64,000 nucleotides of DNA from Bolinopsis microptera (lineage: Eukaryota > Ctenophora > Tentaculata > Lobata > Bolinopsidae). Below the pieces are notes generated by a model. It worked only from the letters and a program-made list of their open reading frames with translations, made no database searches and was not told the DNA's origin. How positions within the stretch are numbered: position 1 is the first letter of the stretch; the number at the start of each line of letters is the position of its first letter. Both the position numbers and the translations under genes were made by a program. Of this stretch, positions 11,602-23,603 are shown piece after piece. The stretch spans positions 1,544,879-1,608,878 of the forward strand of contig NC_087080.1 of assembly GCF_026151205.1 (NCBI RefSeq), read 5' to 3'.

Positions 11602-13382
11602 ATGAACACTCTTATCTCCTTTGCTGAACCTCAGAGCAGTGCTTGCTCTGAATACTACCAACCGTACGATCAAGCTCCCACAGTTATCCCACTCTACCCA
11701 GACTCTCACCCAGAATCCTACTACCCACATCAGTCCGACCATCTCGTCAATCTTCCTGGATCTTACCCCAGTGGTTTTCAGGACGTCGACAAATCCGGAC
11801 TTTATTGTGGAGGATCTCCAGGAACTGTACCGTGCGAGAGTAGGTCCCCTCAGGATGGGCCATGTGGTGCTCGGTCTCCTCTATCTGGACATTATAGCTC
11901 TCCTCAAACTAAAAACGGATCACCAAGTCAGATTGAGGCTTTTTCAGACGGTTCTCCGTTGATGGATCAGCGGTTCAAGGGATCTCCGGAACAATTCGCA
12001 TCAGTCCCACAATATCCGATTCGTGATTGCTCGGCTGGATATCAGATTCCAGTTAACCCTTCAACCCTCATGGTGAGTCAAGTTATTTAGCTTTTTCATG
12101 AGACAGCCTACATTTCCTGTACAACAACTTCTTTTAGGACAACTTTGCTCAAATTTCCGAGCATTTCTATTTTAAAGTAATGTGGATATTGTGATTTTTA
12201 ACTCACGTATCAAATTGTACCAACAGTAACAAAGTTATAATCTGCTAATCGCTAAATTGTCCCAGCAGGGTTCCCAGAGCGTACTCACTCCATCAGTTTC
12301 TCAACCCTCCCTCTCCCTGCCCCAACACTACGACTATCCTTCTCCCCCGGACCTGTCCCCCTACCAACAAGTCTCCTCTGGTTACCCTGGATACTCAGAT
12401 TCCACCTTCCTACCCCGGTTCAGCCCCGCTCCGCAGCTTTCTCCTCCTGACGAGGTTTGTTAACAAGAACCAGTCTTAGATTTTACTTCTGCTTACATCC
12501 TACTTTTACTTGTTATTCGCCTCTTGGTACTTTTTACATGGTTCTAAAATACCAACCCGACATTAACGTGGGGTAGTTTTAACCTTACCACACTTGTTAA
12601 CAGTATATAAAATATAACGGTGCTTGTTACCGTTGCAACTAGCTGATCTCTAATAACAAATACTCAGGTGAACCAGAGATCCCAGGTGTTCCAGACCAAT
12701 TCTGACCTCCACAAGAACTGCATGGTAGCCCAGATCCTAGCTACTTCCGGACAGTTTGGAAAGTTCTTCGAGTTCGTGACGAGCAGCCAGTTCCGGGACC
12801 AGGACCACACCGGAGTACAGCAGCTCTGGCTTCACTGCCTTTACACTCAACGTATGTTATTTTCTCAAGTATATCTTTAATTAATTAATAGTACCGTTTG
12901 TTTTTCTTATATTTTTCTTGGTTGTTTCCAGATCACTAAAAAACAAGTAATAGATATTGATAATTTAATAAATTCTTAACCCCATTTCTCCACTAGACGC
13001 AGCCAGCAAGAAGACACCCCTGACAGCAGTTGATAGGCACAGACTAAGAAAGAGGTTCCCCTACCCCGCTAGCGTGTGGAATGGGGAGACCACCAGTTAC
13101 AACCTCAAACAGTCCGCTAGAAGGCTGCTAGCTATAGCCTTCTCAGTGGACCAGTACCCCTCTAACGAGGAGAAGAAACATTTAGCAGACGTGTGTGAGA
13201 TGGACTACCTGCAGATTTGTAACTGGTTCAAGAACAGACGGATGAGGGAGAAACGGCTGCAGAAGGAAGAGAGACGAGGATCAGGAAAGACCTCCCCCTC
13301 CTCCTCCTCTACCTCCCCAAGCTCCAGATCTATTACTGATGCTGTCACTGAGCTCTCCCAGCTACAAGACCAAACTCTCTGA
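11602..13382 (+). CDS. SIX-family homeobox transcription factor, tandem copy 4
   Basis: Exons 11602-12072, 12269-12454, 12668-12851 and 12997-13382 encode 408 residues. Copy-specific changes include SSACSEYYQ in exon 1 and MVAQILATS in the SIX remnant (FLATS elsewhere). Introns 1 and 2 share small deletions and substitutions with copy 5, for example the shortened TTTTAACTCACGTATC in intron 1 and TGGTACTTTTTACATGG in intron 2. The homeodomain is unchanged. All four exons are open and donors and acceptors are intact. Confidence 0.85.
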
Positions 13383-13917
13383 TATGGGGTCCCTTGCTTT
13401 ACTTGCCATGGTGGCGGGGGTTTCACCTAGCTTGCTAGTCTATTGCTCGCTCCTCTCTGTACAGGAAGCTTGAAAATAGCGCCGCGCACAGGGACTGGTG
13501 TGCCAGGTAAGCGGGGGTTTTACGTTTCATTCCTGTTCATGGAAGAAGTGAACTTTGTGGATGTAACGATCTAGAGACGGGATCAGCGATTGAAAACATT
13601 TAGTTGTATAATGGTATAATGATGATAGGTGTTTCTGGAAACGGTGACCTTGGGTTTCTTATTGAAGGCATAAGCTTTTTTATATAGTTATTTGTATATT
13701 TGGTGTATTTATTTGAATTTATATGTTATTAACACTATTTGATTATTTATTAAAATACGCTTTTTCTTGTTCATTTACAATGATCATTCCTTTTCATTTA
13801 TAAATTGTCATAAAATTTAATGATTGACACGAATTTATCCAGGACTCTCTAAAGAGTACATTTTAAATGTCAATATCAAAACCCTGTTTGGGTAAAGCTT
13901 GGTTGATAATCGTTGAT

Positions 13918-14414
13918 GTGTTTGTGAGTGGGAGGTGATATAGTTTTCCAATCTGCATCAAAACATGTCAGTCCCCTGATTCTCAGTTAATTGACCCCCG
14001 CCCCCTCGTCATCCAGTCACCTGACCTCCACTCTGCAACCAGTCCAACCAGTCATGTTGATCTCTGATTGGACGCTGTTGTGTCACGTGCTCTGGAACAG
14101 ACCAATCAGAGGCCAGATAATTGTCACGTGACCAGCGAGATCAGGAACAAGAGACGGAGGCGGAGTGCCGGCGTCCTGGGAACATGTTCGTCACCCAGTC
14201 CCGACAGAGTCGTTACCAGCATGTAGGGGACGGGTTGATTGAGGGTTGAGGCAGGGAGGGGTACCTCGGCACTGGGAACGTTCACCTCGTTAAGGGAGTT
14301 TATATAGGCTAAGTGAAAAGTTAGTCACTCAGTTTACTAATTCCATTGATTGGTTGCAGTTACAATAACAGTTTTGATTCGATTTCACTCTTTGTTAACG
14401 ATAAATCTTATTCG
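13918..14414 (+). promoter_or_regulatory. Promoter and 5' flank of SIX copy 5
   Basis: TATA element at 14299-14306, 116 bp before the ATG, with both CCAAT boxes and both E-boxes present. Small differences include an extra TA in GTGATATAGTTTTCC. Confidence 0.65.
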
Positions 14415-17400
14415 ATGAACACTCTTATCTCCTTTGCTGAACCTCAGACCGGTGCTTGCTCTGAATACTACCAACCGTACGATCAAGCTCCCACAGTTAT
14501 CCCACTCTACCCAGACTCTCACCCAGAATCCTACTACCCACATCAGTCCGACCATCTCGTCAATATTCCTGGATCTTACCCCAGTGGTTTTCAGGACGTC
14601 GACAAATCCGGACTTTATTGCGGAGGATCTCCAGGAACTGTACCGTGCGAGGGTGGGTCCCCTCAGGATGGGCCATGTGGTGCTCGGTCTCCTCTATCTG
14701 GACATTATAGCTCTCCTCAAACTGAAAACAGATCACCAAGTCAGATTGAGGCTTTTTCAGACGGTTCTCCGTTGATGGATCAGCGGTTCAAGGGATCTCC
14801 GGAACAATTCGCATCAGTCCCACAATATCCGATTCGTGATTGCTCGGCTGGATATCAGATTCCAGTTAACCCTTCAGCCCTCATGGTGAATCAAGTTATT
14901 TAGCTTTTTCATGAGTCAGTATACATTTCCTGTACAACAACTTCTTTTAGGACAACTTTGCTCAAATTTCCGAGCTTTCCTATTTTAAAGTAATGCCGAT
15001 ATTGTGATTTTAAACTCACGTATCAAATTGAACCAACAGTAACAAAGTTATAATCCGCTAATCGCTAAATTGTCCCAGCAGGGTTCCCAGAGCGTACTCA
15101 CTCCATCAGTTTCTCAACCCTCCCTCTCCCTGCCCCAACACTACGACTATCCCTCTCCCCCGGACCTGTCCCCCTACCAACAAGTCTCCTCTGGTTACCC
15201 TGGTTACTCAGATTCCACCTTCCTGCCCCGGTTCAGCCCCGCTCAGCAGCTTTCTCCTCCTGACGAGGTTTGTTAACAAGAACCAGTCTTAGATTTTACT
15301 TCTGCTTACATCCTACTTTTACTTGTTATTCGTCTCTTGGTACTTTTTACATGGTTCTAAAATACCAACCTGACATTAATTGATAGACACTCCAGAAAGC
15401 AGATAGTCTTCCTGGGTGATGCAAATATTGATCTTATAAAATACGATACCGACGCTTACAGCCAGGATCTTATAAGCTTACTAGAAAAATATGGGTTTGC
15501 CCAGACTGTCTCCAAGCCTACCAGGGTAACTGACCACAGTGCAACGCTTATTGATCACGTGTATACTAATCACGTGACCAACGTTATTAGTTGTAATGTC
15601 GTGACGTTGGATATGTCAGATCATCTCGCGGTTAGCACGACCATTAGTTTAGGAGCCACACCTAGTTTGAACGAGCGATTCCGTAGTCAACGTGTAAAGA
15701 ACAACAACACTAGCTTGAAATTAGAGGCCCGTGTATTTAACGAAGCTAATCATGCTAAATTCAAAGAGCTTATTGTAAGTGAGACCTGGGATGATGCTAC
15801 CTCCTCAACGTGCGCTGATGAACAATACAATTCCATCTATCAAACGTACAAGAAACACTACAATACTGCATACCCCCTGAAGCGCGACAGTTCGAGAAGA
15901 AAATTCGAAAGAGCTGACCCAAAGCCTTGGATCTTACCCTGGCTTGAGGCGGCATGCAACCGCAAGAAATTACTTTTTTTTGAAAAAACTATAAATCCAT
16001 CACAAAAAAACTGCGACGCGTATGATAAAATGAAAAAGTTTTGTCACAAACATGTGAATCTAGCCAAAGAAAAGTACTATAAAAAAATGTTTGACAAATA
16101 CCAAAACTGCTCTAAAAGTCAATGGAAAATTATCAACGGCCTCCTGAACCGTAACAGAAAAAAGTTCGGACACACCCGTCTGAAGGACGACGATGGCACG
16201 ATTATAAGCTCCGATCTGGCAGTCGCTGAGAAATTTAACGGCTACTTCTCCGGTATTGCAGCCAGTATCAAGAGGCAAATCGCTGCCCGTCGAACCTTTG
16301 ACCCAGGTGGTTTCAAGCATTTTCTTAAGGCTTCGTGTAGTAACTCGATGTTTCTTAAGCCTACATCACACGGTGAAGTCCAAAAGATAATATCAGGGCT
16401 TAAGAACAAGTCCACACTCGATTGTAAAATTGAGCCATTGAAAATTGCAAATAGCTGCGAAAACTTTACCAGGGCACTAGCTAATGTCATTAACTGTTCT
16501 TTCTCCAGTGGTACCTTCCCAAATGCTCTAAAAACTGCGAAAGTCGTTCCTATCCACAAAGGTGGTTCAAAATTGGAAGTAGCTAATTATAGGCCGATCT
16601 CTCTTTTGGGATCATTCTCGAAAATTTATGAGAAACTTATGCATGCTCGTGTTTTAGAATTTTTAGATAAGAACGATTCTCTTTTCGAAAATCAATACGG
16701 ATTTCGGCCAGGATGGTCGTGTGAACATGCACTGCTCAATGCCCAAAATTCTATACTACACTCTCTGAATAAGAAACAAATTTCCCTACTGCTCCTGCTC
16801 GATTACAGTAAAGCCTTTGACGTGCTTGATCATGAGACTTTGCTTAAGAAGCTTGACCATTATGGGATCAGGGGAGTCGCGCACGAATGGTTTAGATCTT
16901 ACCTTTGTAATCGATCTCAATACGTAACTTTAAACGGAACTTGCTCTTCTAGCATGCCCATAGTTTACGGCGTACCTCAGGGTAGCATTTTAGGACCTCT
17001 CTTATTTGTAATTTATATAAACGACCTACCTGGAATTAGTGATTTTGCAAAGTTCATCCTTTATGCCGACGACGCAAACATATTGATTAGTGGAACCACC
17101 CTAGAAGAAATACAATTAAAAGCTAATCAGCTAATTTCACGTCTTGTAGATTGGGTAGGTGCTAATGGGCTATCTTTAAATGTAAAAAAGACGTGTTACA
17201 TGATTTTCACTAGAAAAAGAATCGACTTCAGCGGCTTTAATTTGTCCATTGACAACACTGTAATCGAACGTAAGACTGAAGCAAGATTTTTAGGAGTGAT
17301 CCTAGACGAAAAGCTCACTTGGCAAAAACACATTACGGCAGTTAGAATAAAGATGGGTCGCTACCTCGGAGTTATGTATAAGCTAAAGCACCTTCTACCT

Positions 17401-19216
17401 ATCAAAGCCCGCCTAAACATTTTCCAAAGCCTTATCCAATCCCATCTAAATTTCTGTTCTTTAGTGTGGGGATTTGCCTCAAAATGTCACATTGAATCTC
17501 TGTTCACCAAGCAAAAGCAGGGAATTAGAGCTGTTATGTCAGGATATGTAAATTATAGATATAAAGACGGCAATCCCCCGGAGCACACAAAAAGTGCGTT
17601 TAGATTGCATAATATCCTAACAGTCCATAGCGTCATTGTAAAAAACGCTCTTATTCTACTACACAAAGTAAGGAACATGCCAAGCCTTCTCCCTAAATCC
17701 ATCAAAGAAATTTTCCCTCACGATATTCCCACCTATAATTCCACATACGAACATAACCTTTCTTGGTTCACAACTTACAACGGCCCAACATTTAGAAATA
17801 CTCTTTTCTTCAAAGGACCCATGCTCTCTATTACAAAACAAAGTAAGGATATAACTATTCCAAGTTCTACCTTTCCAATTGAAATCTTTAAAAATTCAGC
17901 TAAGCGCGAACTCCTCAAGCTGCAAAGCTCAGGAGACGATGAAAATTGGCCAAATTTCTTACTTTATAGTATACCTGGGCTAAGAAAGTCTCAAAGAGAA
18001 GGGCGCTCGCAAATAGACTACAGCACCGAGTTATAAGTAAGCGACAACACGTAAAGAAAGATCACTCGCGACAAATGACTATGATCTTTTATCAACAACA
18101 TATCATTTTAATTTCACTGCCATTATGCAATGCCGAATTTACATCTGCCGCGCAAAACTTTTTATCTATTATTATTAAATAGTAATTAGCATGTTTACAA
18201 ATTGCGACTTCATCCAGTTTTGCAGACCGTTAGTTATATAGTACTTTTAGTAGGGCTTTTATTTTAATATATTTTATTTTACATTATTATATTTTAGTGT
18301 GACTTCTATAATTTCATTTATGTAATAACCATTGATTAATAAATTGCGGCACACGCCAACCTCCACCGTGGGGTTTCAAAACAAAACAAACAATTAACGT
18401 GGGGGGTATATTTAACCTTACCACACTTGTTAGCAGTATATAAAATATAACGGTGCTTGTTACCGTTGTAACTAGCTGATCTCTAATAACAAATACTCAG
18501 GTGAACCAGAGATCCCAGGTGTACCAGACCAACTCTGACCTACACAAGAACTGCATGGTAGCCCAGTTCCTAGCTACTTCCGGACAGTTTGGAAAGTTCT
18601 TCGAGTTCGTGACGAGCAGCCAGTTCCGGGACCAGGACCACACCGGAGTACAGCAGCTCTGGCTTCACTGCCTCTACACTCAACGTATGTTATTTTCTCA
18701 AGTATATCTTTTATTAATTAATATTAACGTTTGTTTTCTTTTATATTTTTTCTTGGTTGTTTCCAGATCACTAACAAACAAGTAATAGATATTGATAATT
18801 TACTAAATTACTAACCCCAATCTCCACTAGACGCAGCCAGCAAGAAGACACCCCTGACAGCAGTTGATAGGCACAGACTAAGAAAGAGGTTCCCCTACCC
18901 CGCTAGCGTGTGGAATGGGGAGACCACCAGTTACAACCTCAAACAGTCCGCTAGAAGGCTGCTAGCTATAGCCTTCTCAGTGGACCAGTACCCGTCTAAC
19001 GAGGAGAAGAAACATTTAGCAGACGTGTGTGAGATGGACTACCTGCAGATCTGTAACTGGTTCAAGAACAGACGGATGAGGGAGAAACGGCTGCAGAAGG
19101 AAGAGAGACGAGGATCAGGAAAGACCTCCCCCTCCTCCTCCTCTACCTCCCCAAGCTCCAGATCTATTACTGATGCTGTCACTGAGCTCTCCCAGCTACG
19201 AGACCAAACTCTCTGA
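14415..19216 (+). CDS. SIX-family homeobox transcription factor, tandem copy 5 (LINE in intron 2)
   Basis: Exons 14415-14885, 15082-15267, 18501-18684 and 18831-19216 encode 408 residues with the same domains as the other copies. Intron 2 is enlarged by a 3.0 kb LINE in the same orientation; exon boundaries are untouched, so the protein is still encoded. The exon 1 donor is GTGAAT, weaker than GTGAGT in the others. Protein variants include QVYQ in exon 3 and LRDQTL at the C terminus. The 5' half is closest to copy 4 and the 3' half to copy 3, a mosaic best explained by unequal exchange or gene conversion. Efficient expression is uncertain given the donor change and the insertion. Confidence 0.8.
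15380..18392 (+). mobile_element. 5'-truncated LINE (Jockey/CR1-like), in SIX copy 5 intron 2
   Basis: Non-LTR retrotransposon bounded by a short ATTAA repeat at 15375-15379 and 18393-18397, interrupting the phrase GACATTAACGTGGGG that is continuous in other copies. One frame is open from the left edge to the stop at 18036. It starts within the apurinic-type endonuclease (GDANIDL, then MSDHLAV with the catalytic SDH). The reverse transcriptase follows, with YRPISLLG, DYSKAFD, VPQGSILGPLL and the YADD catalytic box. A 3' untranslated tail of about 350 bp ends in an A/C-rich CAAAACAAAACAAACAA. The first part of the endonuclease and any ORF1 are missing, so it is immobile alone. Its long intact frame suggests a recent insertion. 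Family assignment is by motif only. Confidence 0.85.
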
Positions 19217-19640
19217 TATGGGGTCCCTTGCTTTACTCGCCATGGTGGCGGGGGTTTTACCTAGCTTGCTAGTCTATTGCTCGCTCCTCTCTGTACAGGA
19301 AGGTTGAAAATAGCGCCGCGCACAGGGACTGGTGTGCCAGGTAAGCGGTGGTTTTACATTTCATTCTTGTTCATGGAAGAAGTCAACTTTGTGGATGTGA
19401 CGATCTTATTGGGCGGCGCTCAGCCTGTCATTCTGCTTCATCTTTATTCGATCTATCTATCGACGGGATCAGTGATTGAAAAAATGTATGTTGGTGGTTT
19501 TGGAAAATGTAACTTTTTGAACTCGACTCGCTATTTGTCATTGTTGTATGATTATTTTAATATTTGTTCTATTTATTTGAATTTGTATGCTATTACCCCT
19601 ATTTAATCATAAATCAACATACGCGTTTAATTGTTTATTT
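19217..19640 (+). other. 3' flank of SIX copy 5, end of the tandem array
   Basis: Matches the other 3' flanks, including the exon-like segment, to about 19400, then diverges (TTATTGGGCGGCGCTCAGCC insertion). Similarity becomes patchy and ends near 19640. Confidence 0.6.
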
Positions 19641-20258
19641 ACAATAATTAATTACAAATGATCATTATAATTATAATCAATTACAATAATCATTTACAAA
19701 TGAAATAACACAATAATTTGCACGAATACAGACATCAATTCAATAAACATTTTGATTCTAATTTTAAGTTTTGCCATCCACTATTATAAAGTTCATCTGG
19801 ACTTGATTATATCGGTTTTAGTCTGATGGCACTATTTCTAAAACATAAAACAAGGACTTTCAATGTCTATACTCAGTTTTTCGTTTTCGTTTAATTTTAT
19901 TTTTCACAGAACATTTATCAAAATGAGGTCTGACAGTTCAACATTATGTCTTTATAAAGAATAACAATTAAATATGGAATATGGAGTAAATCATTATCAG
20001 CGCCGATAATAAAATTTCATTTATGGAAACTTGCCGATTTTAGCAAGAGATTAAGAAGAGCCAAAATTAAAGTTTTACTGTAAAACTTTAATAAAAACAG
20101 CAAAATTTAGCTATAATTCTCCATAATTTTTACAGCTCTAAACCCTTTGATAGCCATACTTTGCCTAAAAAAGACTCGTTATGTTTTATATCCCCATGGA
20201 CGATTGTCAAATATCATAAGTTAAATATGTATTCTCCCAATACAATATCTATTTCAGT
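19641..20258. other. AT-rich spacer, no gene seen
   Basis: Low-GC sequence with repeated AATTAC/AATCATT words and no credible exon. Confidence 0.5.
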
Positions 20259-21076
20259 CCACCTAAAGTCTACCTAAAGTCTACCTAAAGTCTACCTAAA
20301 GTCTACCTTAAGTCTACCTGAAGTCTACCTAAAGTCTACCTAAAGTCTATCTAAAGTCTACCTAAAGTCTACCTAAAGTCTACCTTAAGTCTACCTGAAG
20401 TTTACCTATAGTCTACCTAAAGTCTATCTAAAGTCTACCTAAAGTCTACCTAAAGTCTACCTGAAGTTTACCTAAAGTTTACCTTTACCTAAAGTCTACC
20501 TAAAGTCTACCTAAAGTCTACCTGAAGTTTACCTGAAGTTTACCTAAAATCAACTTAAAGTCTACCTAAAGACTACATAAAGTCTACCTAAAGTCTACCT
20601 TAAGTCTACCTAAGGCTAAAGTCTACCTAAAGTCGACCTAAAGTCTACCTTAAGTCTACCTAAAGTCTACCTTAAGTCTACCTGAAGTTTACCTAAAGTC
20701 TACCTAAAGTCTATCTAAAGTCTACCTAAAGTCTACCTGAAGTTTACCTAAAGTCTACCTTTACCTAAAGTCTACCTAAAGTCTACCTAAAGTCTACCTG
20801 AAGTTTACCTGAAGTTTACCTAAAATCAACTTAAAGTCTACCTAAAGACTACCTAACGTCTACCTAAAGTCTACCTTAAGTCTACCTAAGGCTAAAGTCT
20901 ACCTGAAGTCTACCTAAAGTCTACCTAAAGTCTATCTTAAGACTACCTAGTCTACCTAAAGTTTAACTGAAGTCTACCTAAAGTCTACCTAAAGTCTACC
21001 AAAAGTCTACCTAAAGTTTACCTAAAGTCTATCTAAAGACTACCTTAAGTCTATCTTAAGTCTATCTTAAGTCTAG
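20259..21076. repeat. 11 bp satellite (AGTCTACCTAA)n
   Basis: About 70 units with substitutions (TTAAGTC, GAAGTTT, ATCTAAAG). A larger block is duplicated: the series around 20440-20640 is repeated at about 20730-20900 with the same odd units (TTTACCTAAAG, AAAATCAACTTAAAG, AAGGCTAAAG). On the minus strand each unit reads TTTAG|GTAGAC, which joins acceptor-like and donor-like words. Confidence 0.9.
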
Positions 21077-21094
21077 TTAAACTACTACAACTTT

Positions 21095-21200
21095 CTAAAA
21101 TCAGAAAAACTGATCTACGCCAGATAAGCCAACACTTTCCGTATTAAAGATATTCCTCTTTAAAGTTTTTCTCAACTTCCTTCAATAACATTGACAAATA
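21095..21200 (-). mobile_element. LINE 3' end remnant
   Basis: On the minus strand this reads ATGTTATTGAAGGAAGTTG, then AAAGAGGAA and CTGGCGTAGATCAG, the same 3' coding end and stop region as the better copy at 62429-62683 (LLKEVGTN...). Heavily decayed. Confidence 0.6.
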
Positions 21201-21204
21201 CCTT

Positions 21205-21330
21205 TACCTAAAGTCTACCTAAAGTCCACATTAACTATTAAAATCTACCTAAAGTCCACATTAACTATTAAAATCTACCTGAAGTCTACCTAAACTATTA
21301 AAATCTACCTAAAGTTTACGCTCATTCTGA
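21205..21330. repeat. Short repeat of CTACCTAAAGTCCACATT units
   Basis: Three imperfect ~33 bp units combining the 11 bp satellite word with AACTATTAAAAT, probably an offshoot of the adjacent 11 bp array. Confidence 0.7.
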
Positions 21331-21755
21331 GGTCATCGTTAACTTGTGCTAGGAGCTGGCCACTTGAGTTTGCAGAGTAGTTGTACTTGGATGAAAACCA
21401 AACGTCATTAACCTGAGATTCAATTATTAATTGCAATACCAGACAGGTAATATGACTGTAATTGACATGGAATTAAATTATTTATTGGCGCAGGTATTAT
21501 TATTGGGATGAACATAAGATTCGATTTGATGTTGAAATTTTCTAGATACAGGAAATGTTACTGGAATCTTTTCTGGTGGGAAATAATAAATATAAATTGT
21601 TTGTGCTACAAAGAAAAGGAGTTCGGACACTCGATCAGTAGCTTTCTACTAAGACCACACCTTTATTCGATATAAAAATGCTCGCCATATAACATAACAT
21701 ATTATGTATAAGATGAACCATATTTAAAATAAAAGAGAGCCTCTCAGACTACGTG
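21331..21755. other. No gene seen
   Basis: Unique AT-rich sequence between two arrays. No convincing exon was found on either strand. Confidence 0.5.
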
Positions 21756-21756
21756 G

Positions 21757-22647
21757 AGTGACTGTAACCATGGTAACAAACACTGTAACCATGGTAACAA
21801 ACACTGTAACCATGGTAACAAACACTATAACCATGGTAACAAGCACTGTAACCATAGTATAAAACACTGTAACCATGGTAACAAACACTGTAACCATGGT
21901 AACAAACACTGTAACCATGGTAACAAACACTGTAACCATGGTAACAAACATAATAACCATGGTAACAAACACTATAACCATGGTAACAAACACTGTGACC
22001 ATGGTAACAAACACTGCAACCATGGTAACAAACACTGTAACCATGGTAACAAACACTGTAACCATGGTAACAAACACTATAACCATGGTAACAAACACTA
22101 TAACCATGGTAACAAACACTGTGACCATGGTAACAAACACTGTAACCATGGTAACAAACATTTTAACCATGGTAAAAAACACTGTAACCATGGTAACAAA
22201 CACTGTAACCATGGTAACAAACACTGTAACCATGATAACAAACACTGTAACCATGGTAACAAACACTGTAACCATGGTAACAAACACTGTAACCATGGTA
22301 ACAAACACTGTAACCATGGTAACAAACACTGTAACCATGGTAATAAACACTGTAACCATGGTAACAAACACTGTAACCATGGTAACAAACACTGTAACCA
22401 TGGTAATAAACACTGTAACCATGGTAACAAACATTGTAACCATGGTAAAAAACACTGTAACCATGGTAACAAACACTGTAACCATGGTAACAAACACTGT
22501 AACCATGGTAACAAACACTGTAACCATGGTAATAAACACTGTAACCATGGTAACAAACACTGTAACCATGGTAATAAACACTGTAACCATGGTAACAAAC
22601 ACTGTAACCATGGTAACAAACACTGTAACCATGGTAACAAACATCCA
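21757..22647. repeat. 21 bp satellite with a 14 bp palindrome per unit
   Basis: About 42 units of CATGGTAACAAACACTGTAAC. Each junction forms the perfect palindrome GTAACCATGGTAAC. As 21 is divisible by three and the unit has no stop, long frames are open on both strands (MVTNTVT on plus, MVTVFVT on minus). These are periodicity artefacts without splice or promoter context. Confidence 0.95.
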
Positions 22648-22904
22648 CAAATAATTTGTTATCTTTTCACAAATGATGAAGAAATTTAATTTCTGGGGAT
22701 TACTGATAGTTAGATAATATCCGGTTGGGGATTGATATGAACATTAATGAGTTTTTTAGAGGAATTTATTAACCTCCATGATCTGTCTGAGATCGAGATT
22801 ATCAATAATTTATGACAATAATGTTAGAAATAGTCGCTAAGGAATAAATTATTCGTTTCCCGAAAATTAAACCCCCAGGTGTTTCAAAATCACGCTATAA
22901 ATAA

Positions 22905-23032
22905 ATAAAACCCAATACTCAGTAACCAAATGTATCGTATGACTTGGGAGCATTCTGAACTCAGTAACCAAATGTATCGTATGAATTGAAAGCATTCTGA
23001 ACTTAGTAACCAAATGTATCGTATGAAAACTT
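22905..23032. repeat. ~54 bp repeat, three copies
   Basis: Three copies of a unit with CTCAGTAACCAAATGTATCG and AGCATTCTGAAC, the last truncated. Confidence 0.8.
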
Positions 23033-23600
23033 TTTGAAGATTTTGAAAATTTTTTGTATCCTGTCACTTGACCATAATTTAAATCGATAAAAAGGATTTT
23101 ATTAAACATATCATATGAAAGAGTAAATTTGATATTTTTCGATTTTGAGTCATTCTTCAAATATTGTGTGTTTTGTTGTTTTGTTATTTTGTTATTTTGC
23201 TATTATGTTATATTATGTTGATATTTGTTTTGATTTATTACTATTTGTTCTTTTGTTTTATTTTTCCATTAGTAATATATTTTGGTGTTCAGTGATGTTT
23301 TGAAATGTTCAATAAATTTTGTTTTCGTAACTATATTTATTCAGGACGTTACAGAAGGAATTGATTTAATGTAGTTGGAGGAGTCCTAACTCTCCTCACG
23401 TCGAAAAATGGCGTTTCTAGCTTGTATCAAATATATCTAAAATTCATTATTCTTACTTGACACTGAGGATTGGTATTTTTTCTACATAATATCAATAAGC
23501 AGATCGTTTGCCCGCCAATTTAAGTGTTTCGTTTGAAATATAATGCTCCTACTTGATTGCAGTTGAACACTCTTTGGGAAAACAAGCAACAACTAATCAT
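23033..23600. other. No gene seen
   Basis: AT-rich sequence with a TTTTGTTGTTTTGTTATTTTG simple stretch near 23170-23210. No supported feature. Confidence 0.5.
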
Positions 23601-23603
23601 TAG

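Noticed and set aside
21724-22654. Open frames of 160-308 codons on both strands (MVTVFVT, MVTNTVT, CYHGYSV types)
   Set aside because: They are read-through of a 21 bp satellite lacking stops; frames exist on both strands and have no promoter or splice context.
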